Source: Lepturacanthus savala (lineage: Eukaryota; Chordata; Actinopteri; Scombriformes; Trichiuridae). From it: 64,000 nucleotides of DNA. Below, piece by piece: positions 48,880 to 62,055 of this stretch. The notes under the pieces are model-generated. The model saw only the letters and a program-made list of their open reading frames with translations. It searched no databases and had not been told where the DNA came from. Position 1 is the first letter of the stretch, and each line of letters starts with the position of its first letter. The stretch spans positions 20,911,575 to 20,975,574 of the forward strand of contig CM060466.1 of NCBI GenBank assembly GCA_030544235.1. The letters run 5' to 3'. A program made the translations under genes and the position numbers.

Positions 48880-51800
48880 TCAAAGTCAATTCAGAGCAAA
48901 TATAGTTAGAATATTGAAAAACTACAGCTAAAAATGTTTTATTTAAAATTTAAAACAAGACCAAACTCATCCAAATCAGGAAAAAATAAATTAAAAAATT
49001 ATCTGCAATGCAAAGTTCATTAATCCTTAATAAACTAAGAATTCAAAAATCAATTACTTGTCCATAAAATCATAGAGATCACACTGAGGATTAAATAGCA
49101 AAATAGTGGGTAGTTGCAGCCCTACTACTGATATTATATTTGTATATATTATATGTATTTAGATTATATTAAACTATAAATATATGCATAAAACTCAGTA
49201 CTGATGTTTTTTTTTGGATTTTAATAGGTTAAACGCATTCTAATAACAGTGCAGTGAACCTTTAAGCAGGGTTCCTATTTATTTTATTTGTTTTGTCATT
49301 GTCATTGTGCTTCACTTTAGCATAACTTTAACTTAGCATAACCCCCAGGTTACATCAGATGCATCCCTTACCTCGTCAGATCTGTGGATATGGCTGGCTT
49401 CACATAGGTTTCAGTGGCCAGCCACTGCCACTGGCTGTGAAGGGAGAAAACAGTGTTAGCTCAATTTAAATCATGCTGGCTGCATTGGGAATTTGAAGTC
49501 AAACAATGACACTTTAATCCATAGAGGGGCTGACACTGACGGCATACAAATTGAGAAAAATGGGGTCTCGGCTGCAGCACAATGCAATAAATCAAGGATA
49601 GCATCATGGTTCAAAGAGAAAACAAAAATTATATTCATTTTTGTATTTGATGTGACTTGAAATACTTTCTTCAGCTGAATAAACTTGTGAAATTCTTTTT
49701 ACAGAGCTGTAAAGATTTACAGTCAAATTGATAGATGTTTTCTCTAAACCAGACAAGGCTCCATGTGAGCCTATTTTCATACTATTGAAAATCATCATGG
49801 TGACAAAGCAGAAACTCCTGGATAGTTTCTAAACACAGCTTCCCACATATAGCAAGAAGAGAAGCTTCAGACCAGGTGAAAGTGCGAAAAAAAACAAATG
49901 AGCTTTTATTCAACAACATGTAGGTTGTCTGTCTCTGTCTTTCTGTGCTATGATGTTATCCACAGTACTTTCATTGTGAAAGATTTAAAACCTCGTCACA
50001 AACCACCTGACCAAAAAATGTGCTTACTTTGGAAATACTTTTACTAATATTTATATAATAACCACATTTATTCATATATATTGACTACATTGAAAGACCT
50101 ATTTCTCATTACATTTTCAATTACAGTATATATAATATGGTGTTCTTGTACGTGTCCGACTATTCATAACCAACGGTAAGTAGCCCCCTTTAGGAAAGAA
50201 TTCATACAGCCCTTTCCAACCTTCTAAAGATTATGCAGACACTGGGGCCACCAGTGGCTTCCTTACCCTCAAAAAGCTTTTAACCAACATCTTCAAAGTT
50301 ACATTGGATGCCTCCATGGATGCTTCTCTTGGCCAAGCTGTGCCAAGGAAGAGGAGAAACATGAAGGGGATTATTAAGGAGGGACTGATCAGTCTCCTTT
50401 GAAGTCTGCAACCATCCAATAATGTTTGGCCCGTCAGTGGCTGCTCCTGTTTCCACTGGGGGTGGAACAAGGAGCGGTGATTAAATCATATGAAAGGAAC
50501 GAGTGTCCAATTAGAGTCAGTTTGACTTTGTCTATGCCAAAGAAGAAAGGGAAAAAAGGTGATGAACGCACCTATCACAGCTGGAAAAAACTCAGGAAAC
50601 AGTCATCTATCTGCTCTAATTGTTTGGCTGTCCTGTACCAACATCGCTAAAAGTATAAAGACACTTTGAAGATGATGTTGCTGGGGAATATATAACAGCA
50701 ACACTCTGTATCTTGATACCAAAGCCTACAATAAATTGGATTAAGCTATACAGTCATCTCAACATCAATACCATCACTGGAGAGACCTAAAGGCACCTAG
50801 ATCTGAGACTATTGATATATGATAAAGATAACACATCTACACTTTAACTAGCATTAGCTAACATAACGTATAGTTATTAGCCTGCCCACAGCTACGCCTG
50901 TGATGTTACTGCTATACTGCTATAAAAACACTATTCATGTTACCGTGATGTTGACCAATGCTTTAGATCAGTCAACTGGCCACTTCTTAGGGTGAATGTT
51001 GAGCTTGTTTTGGTGAAATGATCAATCTTTTCCTCCAAAGTACAACAGAAAGGTCAAACTCCAAGGTCAACAATCTCATTGTTGCCTGCACAGAAAGAAA
51101 TAGAATAAGAAATGGACCCCAATAAAGACTATTTCCATGGCAGTCATTTGAAAGAGTTAGTACAAGGTAGCGCTCAGCAGTAGTCCTGTTTTCACCCTTT
51201 GTCACTCCTCATCTAACTATTAAGTTCACCTGATCGCTTCTTATTTAAAGGCTTCACTTGCTCTTTCACCTTCACATGGGGCAACAGTTCTGTTTCAAAT
51301 GTGTGTTTTTGCTGCCTTTGTGCTCAAAAATGCTTTTTCCTTGCATGTTGGAGAAATCAAACCTTTGTTTCTTTAGAGTGAAATGTCCTAGCTTTGTTTC
51401 TAAATCAGGAATATAATTAAATTTCTTCCTGACTGAACTTTAGCTAAGCTCCATTTAAACATACCCAGAGCCTCCGGCAGCAGAGATGGTGGAGCACTGA
51501 TTTATAAAAACTGATTTTAATGCTTGATGATTGACTTTGTGATATTTTCATCCTTTAAGTATCTGTGATTTCTTTTAAAAGGTTTATTGGAGTTGTCTAT
51601 GTTATACTAAAGTCATACATACAACCAAAATATTATTATTATTAACTGTGTTCTATCATCATACCAATATCCTGAATTTAAGTAAATGTAACACCCATGT
51701 ATGCTGTCTAGACAACATAATTAGATAGCTAAATCTAGTTGATCATTTTAACCTTTTTGTGCTCTAAACAGAGCCTACACACAATTGAAGGATATAGGTT

Positions 51801-53405
51801 TAGTGTCATGGTATTATAATTACAAACTGACTGTATAATAGAACACATTTTACTACATGATAAATTAGATCTCGTCTCCTAAAAGTGCTTTTGTGTTCTT
51901 AAATTCAAATATTCCACATGCATCAAACCACATGGGCATTTCAACATGTAAACATAAACACTGGTGCTGCAAATCATGTTTCCCTTTACAATAAAACTCT
52001 GTACTGAATGAATTAACTGAACATTTTATTGTAGATTGTGTTCTTGTAATGAGTGTATAAACAAGAATTCAGGTTAAGTAAAAAGCAAAAAGAAAAAGGA
52101 TGTTTCAACCAACTCTACTTGTTTGGCCCCTGATGAAGGCAAAAGCTTAAACGTTGATTCAGCACAACACTGTTTGAATTAAGAAGTTGATGAAAGAAGC
52201 AAGTCTTGTGTGCAGTCCTCCTCCATCAATAATTGTCTCCCCAATTATCCACACAATCATTTCCTTAATCACCTTCCTGTCTTGGGCTGTTGGTGGAACA
52301 AAAGTTTGCACGATGGCCAACAACATGCAGATTAGTTAAACTGAGCAGTCTTACTAAGCATCCCATCATTATTGATGCTGTTTTTTCCACCCCATTTTTA
52401 ATAGCTTAAATAAAAGATCTAAGATTTTTCTATGCACACAAAATTCACAAATATTGTGAGAAACACAAATGTGTATAATTCCATGTGAGCACTTCTTAAA
52501 GAAACTTTTTAAAGAAAATCCATCCTGACAGGTATCAAGACGCTGATTAAACTGCATTATTAATGCACAGGGGTGCTTTGGACTGGTCACAATAAAAGGC
52601 GGCTCTAAAAATCTGCAGTTTTATCACAAGACGATGCCACAGATGCTGCAAGATTTGAGGGAGCATACTGCTGGGAGGGGCTGCTGACTGTACGAATGTC
52701 CACCAGAGCTGCTGTCTGTGACTCCGATGTTCATTTCACTAGCATAAGCTGAAAAACAAACTTTGAGGGTGAAAAAATAAACCTTTTGTGTGGATAGAAA
52801 AAATAAAAAAACTTTTATTTCAACTCATAGAAATTGAGAGCAAAAGCAAAAGTGCTGTGTTGATATTTTTGTTCAGTGTAAATAGTTATGAAAGCATTCC
52901 ATTCATAACAGGGTTATTTGTAGTTGTGACTTTGTTAGGACTGTGCCAATCCAATAAACAGTTTTCTGATACTAACACTGAGTGACAGTTGTTCACACAG
53001 TAGGTGTTATTTTTTTTATAATTATTTTTCTCACCAAATACTTCTATGATATTTCTACTTCTATGAATTCCTACTGATCCCACCATATCAAGCCATCACT
53101 TGTTTGAACATATGCCTACATGAAATATGTTCTGTATGTGTGTGTGTGTGTGCTTGTGTACATTCTCATGGCAGTGATTTATATCATGCCTGTCTAATGC
53201 TGCCATTTCCACCCATCTGCGGCTCTCCATGTCCCGGCCTCTTGTTGTTTTCTGGGACAGCTCAGAGTAATGGAAGACTGAATGCATCCAGACACTGATC
53301 AGCTCCCCCACCACACTTAACAAAAACTCTACCAAACTCTATAGTGCCCCATTAACTCTGGTGCCTCTGCAAAATCCAAAGTCCAGTAATGTTTATTGTG
53401 ATATA
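48880..53405. other. Non-coding AT-rich interval
   Basis: No exon, RNA gene or delimited transposon could be supported over these 4.5 kb. A GCCCCTGATGAAGGC word near 52127 resembles a motif seen near the ends of some retroelements, but there is not enough to call one. Confidence 0.5.
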
Positions 53406-53413
53406 GTGATCAT

Positions 53414-54224
53414 CAGTGTTGGGAGTAAGGCGTTATAAAAGTAATAAATTACTGAAATGCATTGTTTTTTGCTGTAATGCAGTAATGGAAGGCATTACAG
53501 GACAAAAATGTAATATTTTACTCTGTACAAATATCAGAAACATGCTTGACAATGCACTTTTAACCTGGATTTTTCCTTCAGTGAAATGCTTCACTTCCTT
53601 TTACTTTTGGCTCGTCAGACAGAAGATCGAGAGGAGTGAACATGCAGAAAATCAGCTCATTACTTTACATTTGTGAAACATTAGGATCTGAAGAACATCA
53701 CAGTCAAATGCAGTCAACTGCAGTCAAATCCTACACCTAAAGAACTGTCCACTTCCTGAAATATCACCAGTAGTTTAACATTTACAGAGGTGCCATAGTA
53801 ACATGAAGTTAGCAAGGAAGCAAGAGGAGCATGAGAGTGAAGATAAAACCACAAAACAGACTAAATTAACCTTCTCCTTCTCTGAGATTCTTCAGCATCA
53901 AGAGGTTAGGAGACTTGTGTCAGAGGATTTGCTGAAGACATGAAAACCACTTTCAACAGTGGAATCACCAGCTTTTTGAAAACTTGTCAGCAAGATCCCT
54001 AATGTGACTAACAGCATTAATGACAAAGGTGAGCTATATTTAGATTGATGAATCCATATTTCGTTATAGTTATTTTGGTGAGAGTAACTTAAAAGTAATG
54101 CAATAGTAATTTAATGCCTTACATTTTAAATACAGTTATATTGTAATGTAACAAATTACTTTGAAATGACAGTAACAACTAATAAATAACACTTATAAGT
54201 TTTGAAGTAACTTGGTCAGCACTG
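53414..54224. mobile_element. Non-autonomous hAT-type element, 811 bp, with target duplication
   Basis: Left terminus CAGTGTTGGGAGTAAGGCGT and right terminus AAGTAACTTGGTCAGCACTG are diverged inverted repeats. The subterminal GTAAT-rich words on both sides are characteristic of a common fish hAT family. The 8-bp target duplication has one mismatch (GTGATCAT at 53406-53413, GTGATTAT at 54225-54232). The interior has no long frame. Confidence 0.85.
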
Positions 54225-55243
54225 GTGATTATTTGGAAATGTGCAGAGTGAGCATCAATCCTTCTGTACAATAAGTATTTGTTCTTAAAAAAAGGGACTT
54301 GAGTGTTTGTGTATTACTTTGTTTGCTGTGCTTTGATGGATTGTGGGTTTTGTGACTCTGGACAGGCCTCTACTGCCGCACTGGAAACACTAACCACTGC
54401 TGTGCTAATGAAAGCTGTCTTCATCGCTATCATCTGCCAGGACCTTTATATTGCCTCTCAATTAAAAAACAATAACAAAAGATGGAGTTGATGTGGTCAT
54501 GAAAAGCAATTGGTTCATGGGAGTTGTTGTCTTCTTTGCTCTGCAGATGACTATCAGTGAGGATTCCTGGAGGTTTGCACTAGAGAACAAATCCTCAGAC
54601 CTCCCCCTCTCTCTCTCCAAAAAACTTATACACAGAATAAAGCAGTTCCACATTAAAAAAACAGTGTTTCTATGATGCTGTTCAGCAGGTGGTCAATTAG
54701 ATGTGGCAGTGAGCTGAGCTGCTGTTAAAATTAGTTCAGCTTGTGTCTCAAAATGTGTGTATTTGTAAAAGAATGTGTGTGTACATATGATCATAGTTTG
54801 AATGCTGGACAGTGCATCTGGATATGTTACAGACTTAATCAGAGGGCTGCGACGTCCTGCACAGAGACTCACTGCTTCACACCAAACATCAGAGGCAATC
54901 CGTCACCATGGGGACAGGTTTCTACTCTGGGGTTCTGTAATAAAATGAATCTCGCTCCCCTCCACCCCCTTCTACTCTGATTCTGATTCTCTCTTTTTCT
55001 TTTCTCTATAGCACTGTGATGAAATGAATCTCTCTCTTCAGGATATGGGTCAGTCCACCTCTCTTCCCCACCCCCCCTTCTACAATCTGGCTGAGATGGA
55101 CTGCTCAATCACTGTCACAAGGTGCCCAGATTGGATGCCAAAGTCACTAATAAAGACAAGAAATACATTTCACTGCCTTTATAAATAGTGTTGCTTCGTC
55201 TGGCTTCTGTAGATGGATGTGTGGTTGTAAGTGTCTGCTGCAT

Positions 55244-55307
<64 letters not shown>
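55244..55307 (+). repeat. Compound (GT)n(AT)n(AC)n(AT)n simple repeat
   Basis: Alternating purine-pyrimidine for about 64 bp: TG units, then AT, then AC, then AT. It abuts the transposon that starts at 55308. Confidence 0.92.
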
Positions 55308-55309
<2 letters not shown>

Positions 55310-55537
55310 GTTCTGGAAAAAATGAGACCACTGCCTTTCTTTCTGAAATTAGCATCTCTACATGTATTCCAGACATTCCATTCCACCATCTGTTGAATTC
55401 CAACACATGCACACCTCATTCTGCTTAAAGAGATACTGATTAGGTGAAACCTAAACCAAGAACATTGGTAAAGTCTTGTGGAGAGCATGAAAGCTGTGAT
55501 TAAAAATAAGGATTATTGCAACAAATATTGATTTCTG

Positions 55538-55741
55538 GCTTCCTCCCACAGTCAAAAAACATGCTCAGGTTTATTGGCAACTCTAAATTGCCCGTAGGAG
55601 TGAATGGTGTCTGTGCCCCACGATTGGCTGGCGACCATCTGGGGTGTATCCCTGCCTCTCACCGTAATGCGCTGGGATTGGCTCCAGCAGACCCCTGCGA
55701 CCCTAATGACCCTAATAAGCGGGTATAGAAGATGAGATGAG
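55538..55741 (+). mobile_element. SINE-like element, 5'-truncated, nested in a DNA transposon
   Basis: Starts within the body (GCTTCCTCCCACAGTC) and lacks the tRNA-like head, but runs to a GATGAGATGAGAT-type tail. A perfect 13-bp target duplication ATATTGATTTCTG is at 55525-55537 and 55742-55754, so it was inserted already truncated, as expected of target-primed reverse transcription. Confidence 0.92.
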
Positions 55742-55814
55742 ATATTGATTTCTGAACTCTTAAGTGTTAGTGTTAAGTTAGTATTATGTTGTTTTAAAAT
55801 GAATTTGATCTTGT

Positions 55815-56079
55815 CTGTGTAGATTCTCACTCATCCAGGTCATTGTAGTCGAGTTTAAAAAGTAAGCAACTGGACTTTTATATCTATATCTCTGGATCAC
55901 TATGTGACCCTTTGTTATGGGATGAGGAGTGTGGTCTATAGCTCCACCCTCTGTGATCCAGAGATATAGCTCCTGGTTTCCATCATCAGGCGAGAACTGA
56001 AGAAGCCTTTCGGATGAAAGATGAAACATCTTCAAACTCAAAGAAAAAGTCCAGTTGCATACTTTTTAAACTCCTTGAC
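55815..56079. mobile_element. Foldback-like 265-bp insertion, nested, unclassified
   Basis: Bounded by a perfect 15-bp target duplication, TGAATTTGATCTTGT, at 55800-55814 and 56080-56094. The arms at about 55852-55879 and 56044-56073 are inverted copies (AGTAAGCAACTGGAC and GTCCAGTTGCATACT). A further internal inverted pair is ATATCTCTGGATCA with TGATCCAGAGATAT. The word TGAAGAAGCCTTTCGGATGA resembles one found in abundant fish retroelements. The long target duplication favours a retroelement mechanism. Confidence 0.8.
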
Positions 56080-56229
56080 TGAATTTGATCTTGTTTCTTT
56101 GCATTGTTTGAGGTCTCAATCAAAAATGTTTCTGTTGCCCAAACACATACCTATAAGTAGTAAAGCTTCATTCAGAAAAGCTGATAATTCTGAAGTGTTC
56201 TTATTTTTTTTCCAGAGCTGTATACATCA

Positions 56230-59200
56230 AATATACTATGTATCTGACTATAGCTCCAATAAACTTAGATCCTACCGAAATGAATCTCTTTAATGCACAC
56301 ATGCTACTCACATATACTGCATGTCAGCTGATGGTGCGGTAAAAGGAAAAATAGATTCAGCATCATTGTGTAACCTTTATTCCATTATGTATAACCTTTA
56401 TTCACTTATTTATAACCTTTATTAACATGTTTTGTAGCTTCGTACAGTTAATATTTTACATGTATAACCCATCTGTACAAATGGAGCGAGCCTCTGCATC
56501 TGTAATGCAGCACTTTGTTTTGAGGCTACTACTCTTTCTGCTGAACTTTGTTCAAACCACTCTTTCTGCCCAGTTTTCTACCTAATGTCTTCTTATACGA
56601 TGACAGGTTTGTACAACACTTATACACCTTATATGCAATATGTATAGCCTCGCCTGCAACATCTTGTAGAATGAATGCTTCTCTGCTGAACTACGACAAG
56701 CTTGTGTGCCTGAAAGCACCTTTAATGTAAGACAAGAGGGTTCTTTCATATGGGAAAGTTCCTAATGTGCCAGTTGCAACTCTTTCTGTCTCTGATGTAG
56801 TTTCTGTCTTGTTGCCGATACTTATAAAACTCCATTGATGAAGATTCTGTTCATTGATTCCCTGGTAGCAGGTGATAGTCATATTATGGGTTTCCATCTT
56901 TTCTACAAGGCTTAATAAATTCTATTTCCTAAAACTTGTTGGTTTTATTTTATTCTGTAGAAGTACTCCTAAAGAACTAGTGCTCATATAATGTGAAAAT
57001 ACCAAGGAACACACACACACAAAATAATAATACTATACAATTGCTTGTGCAATGACCCCAGTAAAATACAGCTGTTAAACAGTCTGACACCAAACTTCTG
57101 GCACTGACCTCACCACAGCAACTTAATTGCAGGTCAGAGGGGTTCGTGTGGACAAATTACACGTCAACCCAGATTTTCTTGATTAGTTTCTCTTACATGG
57201 GCAACATGCCACTTGGCTCTCAAAGGGTCCTGATCCAAGTAATTACAGGAAATAGAATTTGGAAGATGAAGTCACTCTTGAAACAAGAGAATAATCAGCT
57301 AACACTGATGAGATCACTAATTATTGTGCTGTTTATCTATCAGAGCATGTTATCAAGTACTCTGGGGACACTCTTGCCTGATTGAAAATCTGTGGGATAA
57401 ATGGTTGTTAAACTCATTATAATATTGCATATAATTTAAAATGTCAAGCTAAGTGTTGAACACTATTGTCTAAAAAGGAACTACACAGTTACATACAACT
57501 TAAACACCTATAAAAGAGGCATTATACAATCTTTAAACAAACAAAAAAGCAACATTGGATTTTTCACTCTAATTTTGGTGTGGTTGTATCTGAAATCAAA
57601 ATCTATAACTAAATGCCTCTAGGCTATAACTGGAATGTGTGGACTGAGGCAGTTGTGTTGGGCTGTACACCACTTATGTGTCAGGGCTTCAGAAGCTCAG
57701 CACATGCACACAGGTGGTATTACACAGTGATTACACATCGCTGTCATTTGTAAAGTGGTGCTGAGGTCACCAGATTTCATATAACTAAAAATACCATGTT
57801 GGCGTAAGTTATCCTGCACACAAGGTTGCAACAAAACTAACAAGAGTCACAGAACTGGCCCCAGGCTGCTGCTAACACTTTCAAGCAGGTTAAAAAAACA
57901 AAAAAAAACAAGTAGTCTCATCAGGAGGGAGAGGGGCGTCTGTGTGTAGCAGGCAGAGATAAACACAAATAAAAACATGCAGAAAACAACTTTTGCTTAG
58001 ATAATATATTTTCTTATGGTTAACATAGGTCAGTAAAAAAAGAATTGAACCAAAACCTTTTCAAGTCTGGGCACGACACCTGCACCTCACTGTCAAACCG
58101 GTTGAAAATCACTTACTTCATTTTAGTGTACATGCCCTGCACATTATCGTGCATTGTTTTTTATTTAGTTTCTGAGGTCACTAAATAGTACATAAATACC
58201 ACATTTGCCTGTACTCACCCACACACTCATGAGTAGAGGTCTACTCAATCAAAATAAGAGCAACACCCATGGTTGCGTTGTGGGTGTGCAGGACTGCGGG
58301 GTTATACTGTACGCCTGAATGCCTCAAAGCAGCTGGAGACAGACTTTTTTGAGTTGGTTTTCATGAATAATTTTCACATTTTTCCAAACAGCACAGAAAA
58401 CAAACAGAGATGCAGCAAATAGAGGCGGGAGTAAATAAATTATCACTGAGAGAGGAGGTGAACTATCATTTGTTTGCAATAGACTTGTGTCTAGGCACAA
58501 ACTTCTAGGCTTCTTGGTTATTTAATTTACAGGCCGCAGCAAGAAGTGAGCTCTGTGGTGTAATGACACAAATGCATGAGAATAAATACTGAGCTGCTTA
58601 GATTTGCCTAAGATGAAAAGTGCTGAGTTTGGTTTTCACTCATGTATAAGGATAATTCATCTAAATATAGAAAAGGCAACATTATACAGAATGAGCTGCC
58701 AGGATTAGTTTTATCTTCATGTGTAAAAATTGGAGCAATCAATGAAAAAGATGCAAGAAATATTACTGTCTCATTAACATTCAATAGTGAGAAGTATCTT
58801 GTGTATTGTCATTTATGGACTCATTGGTCAGTGGTTTATGACTACACTTCAAGTTATTTTTGTTTATGTACTTACGTTGTTTTTTTGCTGCAGCTTGGGA
58901 CACACTGACCACCTTCCAACCTTGGTGTTGAGTCGCTTCTTATCATGCTTCGGGGCAGACAGCTCAACAAGATGACTAACAAGTGTTGGAGAAAGTGGAG
59001 AATGCTCAACTGAATGTGAAGTGGGTGAGACAAAAATTACACTTTTCTGCCTTCGGGTGAAAAACTACATTGCAGGTTTAAAAAAATATGTAATTCTATT
59101 GTTCTTATTCTATTTCTTTGAATGTCCACATAGCAGCAGTCTAACAAAACAAAAACACACTAATTTCCACAGCAACAGTAGACCAATAAAATGAATGAGT

Positions 59201-59265
59201 AGTTCACAGAGGTCCAATGAAATTGTATGATTAATCACAACTTCAGTTATTGCAAATCATCTTTC
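56230..59265. other. Non-coding AT-rich interval
   Basis: No supported gene or delimited repeat. The open frame at 58642-58908 has no family resemblance and no exon signals. Confidence 0.5.
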
Positions 59266-59269
59266 TTCA

Positions 59270-59970
59270 AAGTCATCTTTCACTCAAGTCTGCCAGCGGA
59301 TCCTAAATGCGTGGAGCATTTAACATCAAGTCAAAACATCAAACATCACCAACGGGTTTAGAAAGGCTGGGCTGCTGCATGATGAAGAAGACGGCGTGCA
59401 CTCAAGTGACATTGAAAGCGAGGAGGCTGTAGTGAGTGATGAGATCCTGGGGCTGTTTAATTCGGACACTGAATTAGAGGACTTTGATGGTTTTATTGCG
59501 GAGGAGAAAGATGAAGAAGGTGATGAATGACTTTTTCTGGTGGGATGCGGTATGTGGTATATGTTATAAGTTATACGTTTGTTAAGTACAGTATGTTATA
59601 AGTTAAATTATTAAGTTAAAAGTTATTAGAAGAATCTGGAATACTGTTTATGCACTGTTGAGTAAAAAAACATCAGCAACTCATTGCGTACAACGTAGCT
59701 GTGTGTTCTGATACAAACTTATGCTATATTTTATTATTGCAGAGTAGCCGCGTTACAGGCACCGTTATAAAAACAGGTACAATGTAGGTATGTAATTCAT
59801 TTGTTTATGTTACTAAGTGGATTATTTTTTTATTTAAGAAATGAATGTGAATTTTAAGGAGCCTGCGCCTTAAAATCTGGTGCAGCTTCTACAATTACAA
59901 AATTGATTTTCTTTCTTAAATTTGAGGATGCGGCTTTTAATCAGGATCCGGAATTCTGGATAGTCCTGAA
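59270..59970 (+). pseudogene. Pogo-like transposase C-terminal remnant
   Basis: A plus-strand frame reads NITNGFRKAGLLHDEEDG, then LGLFNSDTELEDFDGFI, an acidic end and a TGA at about 59528-59530. An NGFRKAG-type helix followed by an acidic LxxLFNSDTEDEEFDGF-like tail is how I recall pogo-type DDE transposases of fish ending. An upstream in-frame TAA (near 59310) and loss of the catalytic part show it is dead. A GCGCCTTAAAATCTGG word near 59866 resembles the transposon's terminal region. The left end is not visible. Confidence 0.5.
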
Positions 59971-59974
59971 TTTA

Positions 59975-60450
59975 CAGTAGGTCCTTTCTTGTGTTATACT
60001 AACTCTCAGATGTATGTAGCTTTGGATGAAAATGTCTACTAAATGAAATTGTAAATTATTGCTGTACTGCCTTGTATTATTACATCTCTCTGGTCACTCA
60101 GTGCACATGCAGGGTAATGTTGTTATCAACCTGTAATTCTTCAAATCATCCTCCATAATACCTCACAATACCATAAACACACATCTGTCCTCATCACCTG
60201 CTCCTCCGGCTAGTTAATGATATCACACCATAGAGGTGCAGCTGACTATAGGGAAAAAGGAAGGTAGCTGCCTCGGCACAGACCAGAACGTCTATTTTTA
60301 CCATGATGGCCTGTTCACAGCGGTTACCAAGACAACTCTGTTCCATTTTTAATCAGATACATACTGGTTCTATAAAAACAAGAGTATAGGTAGCACCTAT
60401 TCCCATACCAAGACAAAGGGGAGAAGCAAAGAAGCAACACAAACTGACAA

Positions 60451-60494
<44 letters not shown>

Positions 60495-61848
60495 GTTAAT
60501 AAAAATGCATGAATAAATTTCATCATTTCTGTCCTTATAACGTATGTATTCCAACAACATGTGTGGCCACTAGAAACAGTGAAAAGTTGTTAGCAATAAT
60601 ATTAACATTGTATTTATCCACAATATTGCACCTTTAATTTTTCACATTAAGTCGCTACTACTCAGAAAAGAACAATGTTTATTTCTATTGATGTCAATTG
60701 TGAAAAAAATTGAGCTGCACTGAATTTGTCTGGAGAGCCATAGCATTGTGGTAAAGATGATAGGCTCTATTAAGATAGATGTGATGGATGGATTGTGACT
60801 TCCGTCGCATGCCTTGAGGGGTCAACCCTTCTGAAAAGGTCCACAGTTTACTCCTAAAAAACATTCAGACAATTATAAAACATCTTTTTTATCTTTACAT
60901 GTTGTTTTACTGAGTGTAATTTTATAGTTTAAATGTTGTTTCTAAATCAACGCTACAATGAGCATCTGTAAACAATTTTTGTGACACTTAATTATATGGA
61001 ACCCTTACTTTCATATTTCCAAGACATTTTTTCCACAATTACTGAAAAGGAACTAATTTATAACTGCTCAGAAGGATTATGTAAATTGGAAGTATATGGA
61101 CAAGGCAGTCATTTTAAAGTTTATAAGAAATAATGTAATATGCTAATATATTTTGGCCATGAAACTAGAGTATTTCTTTTAGATGTTAGTCAAGAAATAT
61201 TGTCAAGATAAATAAACAAAAAAAACATACAATGTTATTTATATGTGCATATGATATGTTTTAATTAGCAAGATTTGCAGGTGCTGGGAGGCATTTTTCT
61301 TTAATCTCTAGATCCATAGTTCCATACTAAAGGGACATAAAGCATATGAGGGTGGAATCAATCTTCTCATCAATTTCTCTGCTCTTCGTGCATTCAAATA
61401 TAATGCATCAACTAAATACATCACGTTATGAATACACCGGCACACAATACATTCAGAATTATGGTTTAAATAATGTAGCCAACCTCATTTTTGGCTTGGT
61501 CGACAATACTGTGCCTTTTGATGCATCCTGCCTGAGAGAAACAAAGTGGAGGTAAAGGGTGAAAGACAGATAGAGGCAGAGAGAGAGAGAGAGGGATCAG
61601 TGTTATTTGATTTTAAAAGGGAGAGCGAGTGAGCGGGAGGGAGAGAATTGGTGGGAGAGAGGCTTATGAGCCAGCGTGTGGGAGGTGATATTGACTGGTG
61701 TTTCATTACCCTTGAATAGGCTATTGATCAGCCCGTTATGAAGCTTTGTGTATTTCTGTAACACACGCTCCACGTACATACATATAAACACACTGTGCCA
61801 AGGATAGGCTGTCAAACAAATGATTGATAGACAGACTTGGACATATTG

Positions 61849-61850
<2 letters not shown>
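59975..61850. other. Non-coding AT-rich interval
   Basis: Apart from the TA microsatellite and a short GA run near 61580-61595, nothing supportable is visible. Confidence 0.5.
60455..60491 (+). repeat. (TA)n microsatellite
   Basis: Pure TA alternation of about 37 bp. Confidence 0.95.

Positions 61851-61851
<1 letters not shown>

Positions 61852-61929
<78 letters not shown>
61852..61929 (+). repeat. (CT)n microsatellite, 78 bp
   Basis: Uninterrupted TC/CT dinucleotide array, a perfect homopurine-homopyrimidine mirror repeat. It creates the long RE/SL-repeat open frames on both strands, which are not genes. Confidence 0.97.
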
Positions 61930-61932
<3 letters not shown>

Positions 61933-62053
61933 CAGACACACAGATGCCCACACACAAACGCACAAACTGGCATACAAGATTCCTCCCACGCCAACACATC
62001 TTTCTCTCTCAAGTAAACATAACCACATATAAACAAACACACACACATGCACA

Positions 62054-62055
<2 letters not shown>

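Larger units (their letters stand above)
55308..56220 (+). mobile_element. Non-autonomous DNA transposon (TA target) carrying two later insertions
   Basis: Left terminus AGTTCTGGAAAAAATGAGAC and right terminus ATTTTTTTTCCAGAGCTG are inverted repeats flanked by TA, as in Tc1/mariner-like MITEs. The same family is present at 1048-1495. Two insertions interrupt it, each with its own target duplication (55538-55741 and 55815-56079). Removing them leaves about 416 bp. No transposase is encoded. Confidence 0.8.

Noticed and set aside
52120..52200. CCTGATGAAGGC word suggesting a retroelement end
   Set aside because: Only one short word matches. No boundaries, duplication or coding sequence could be found.
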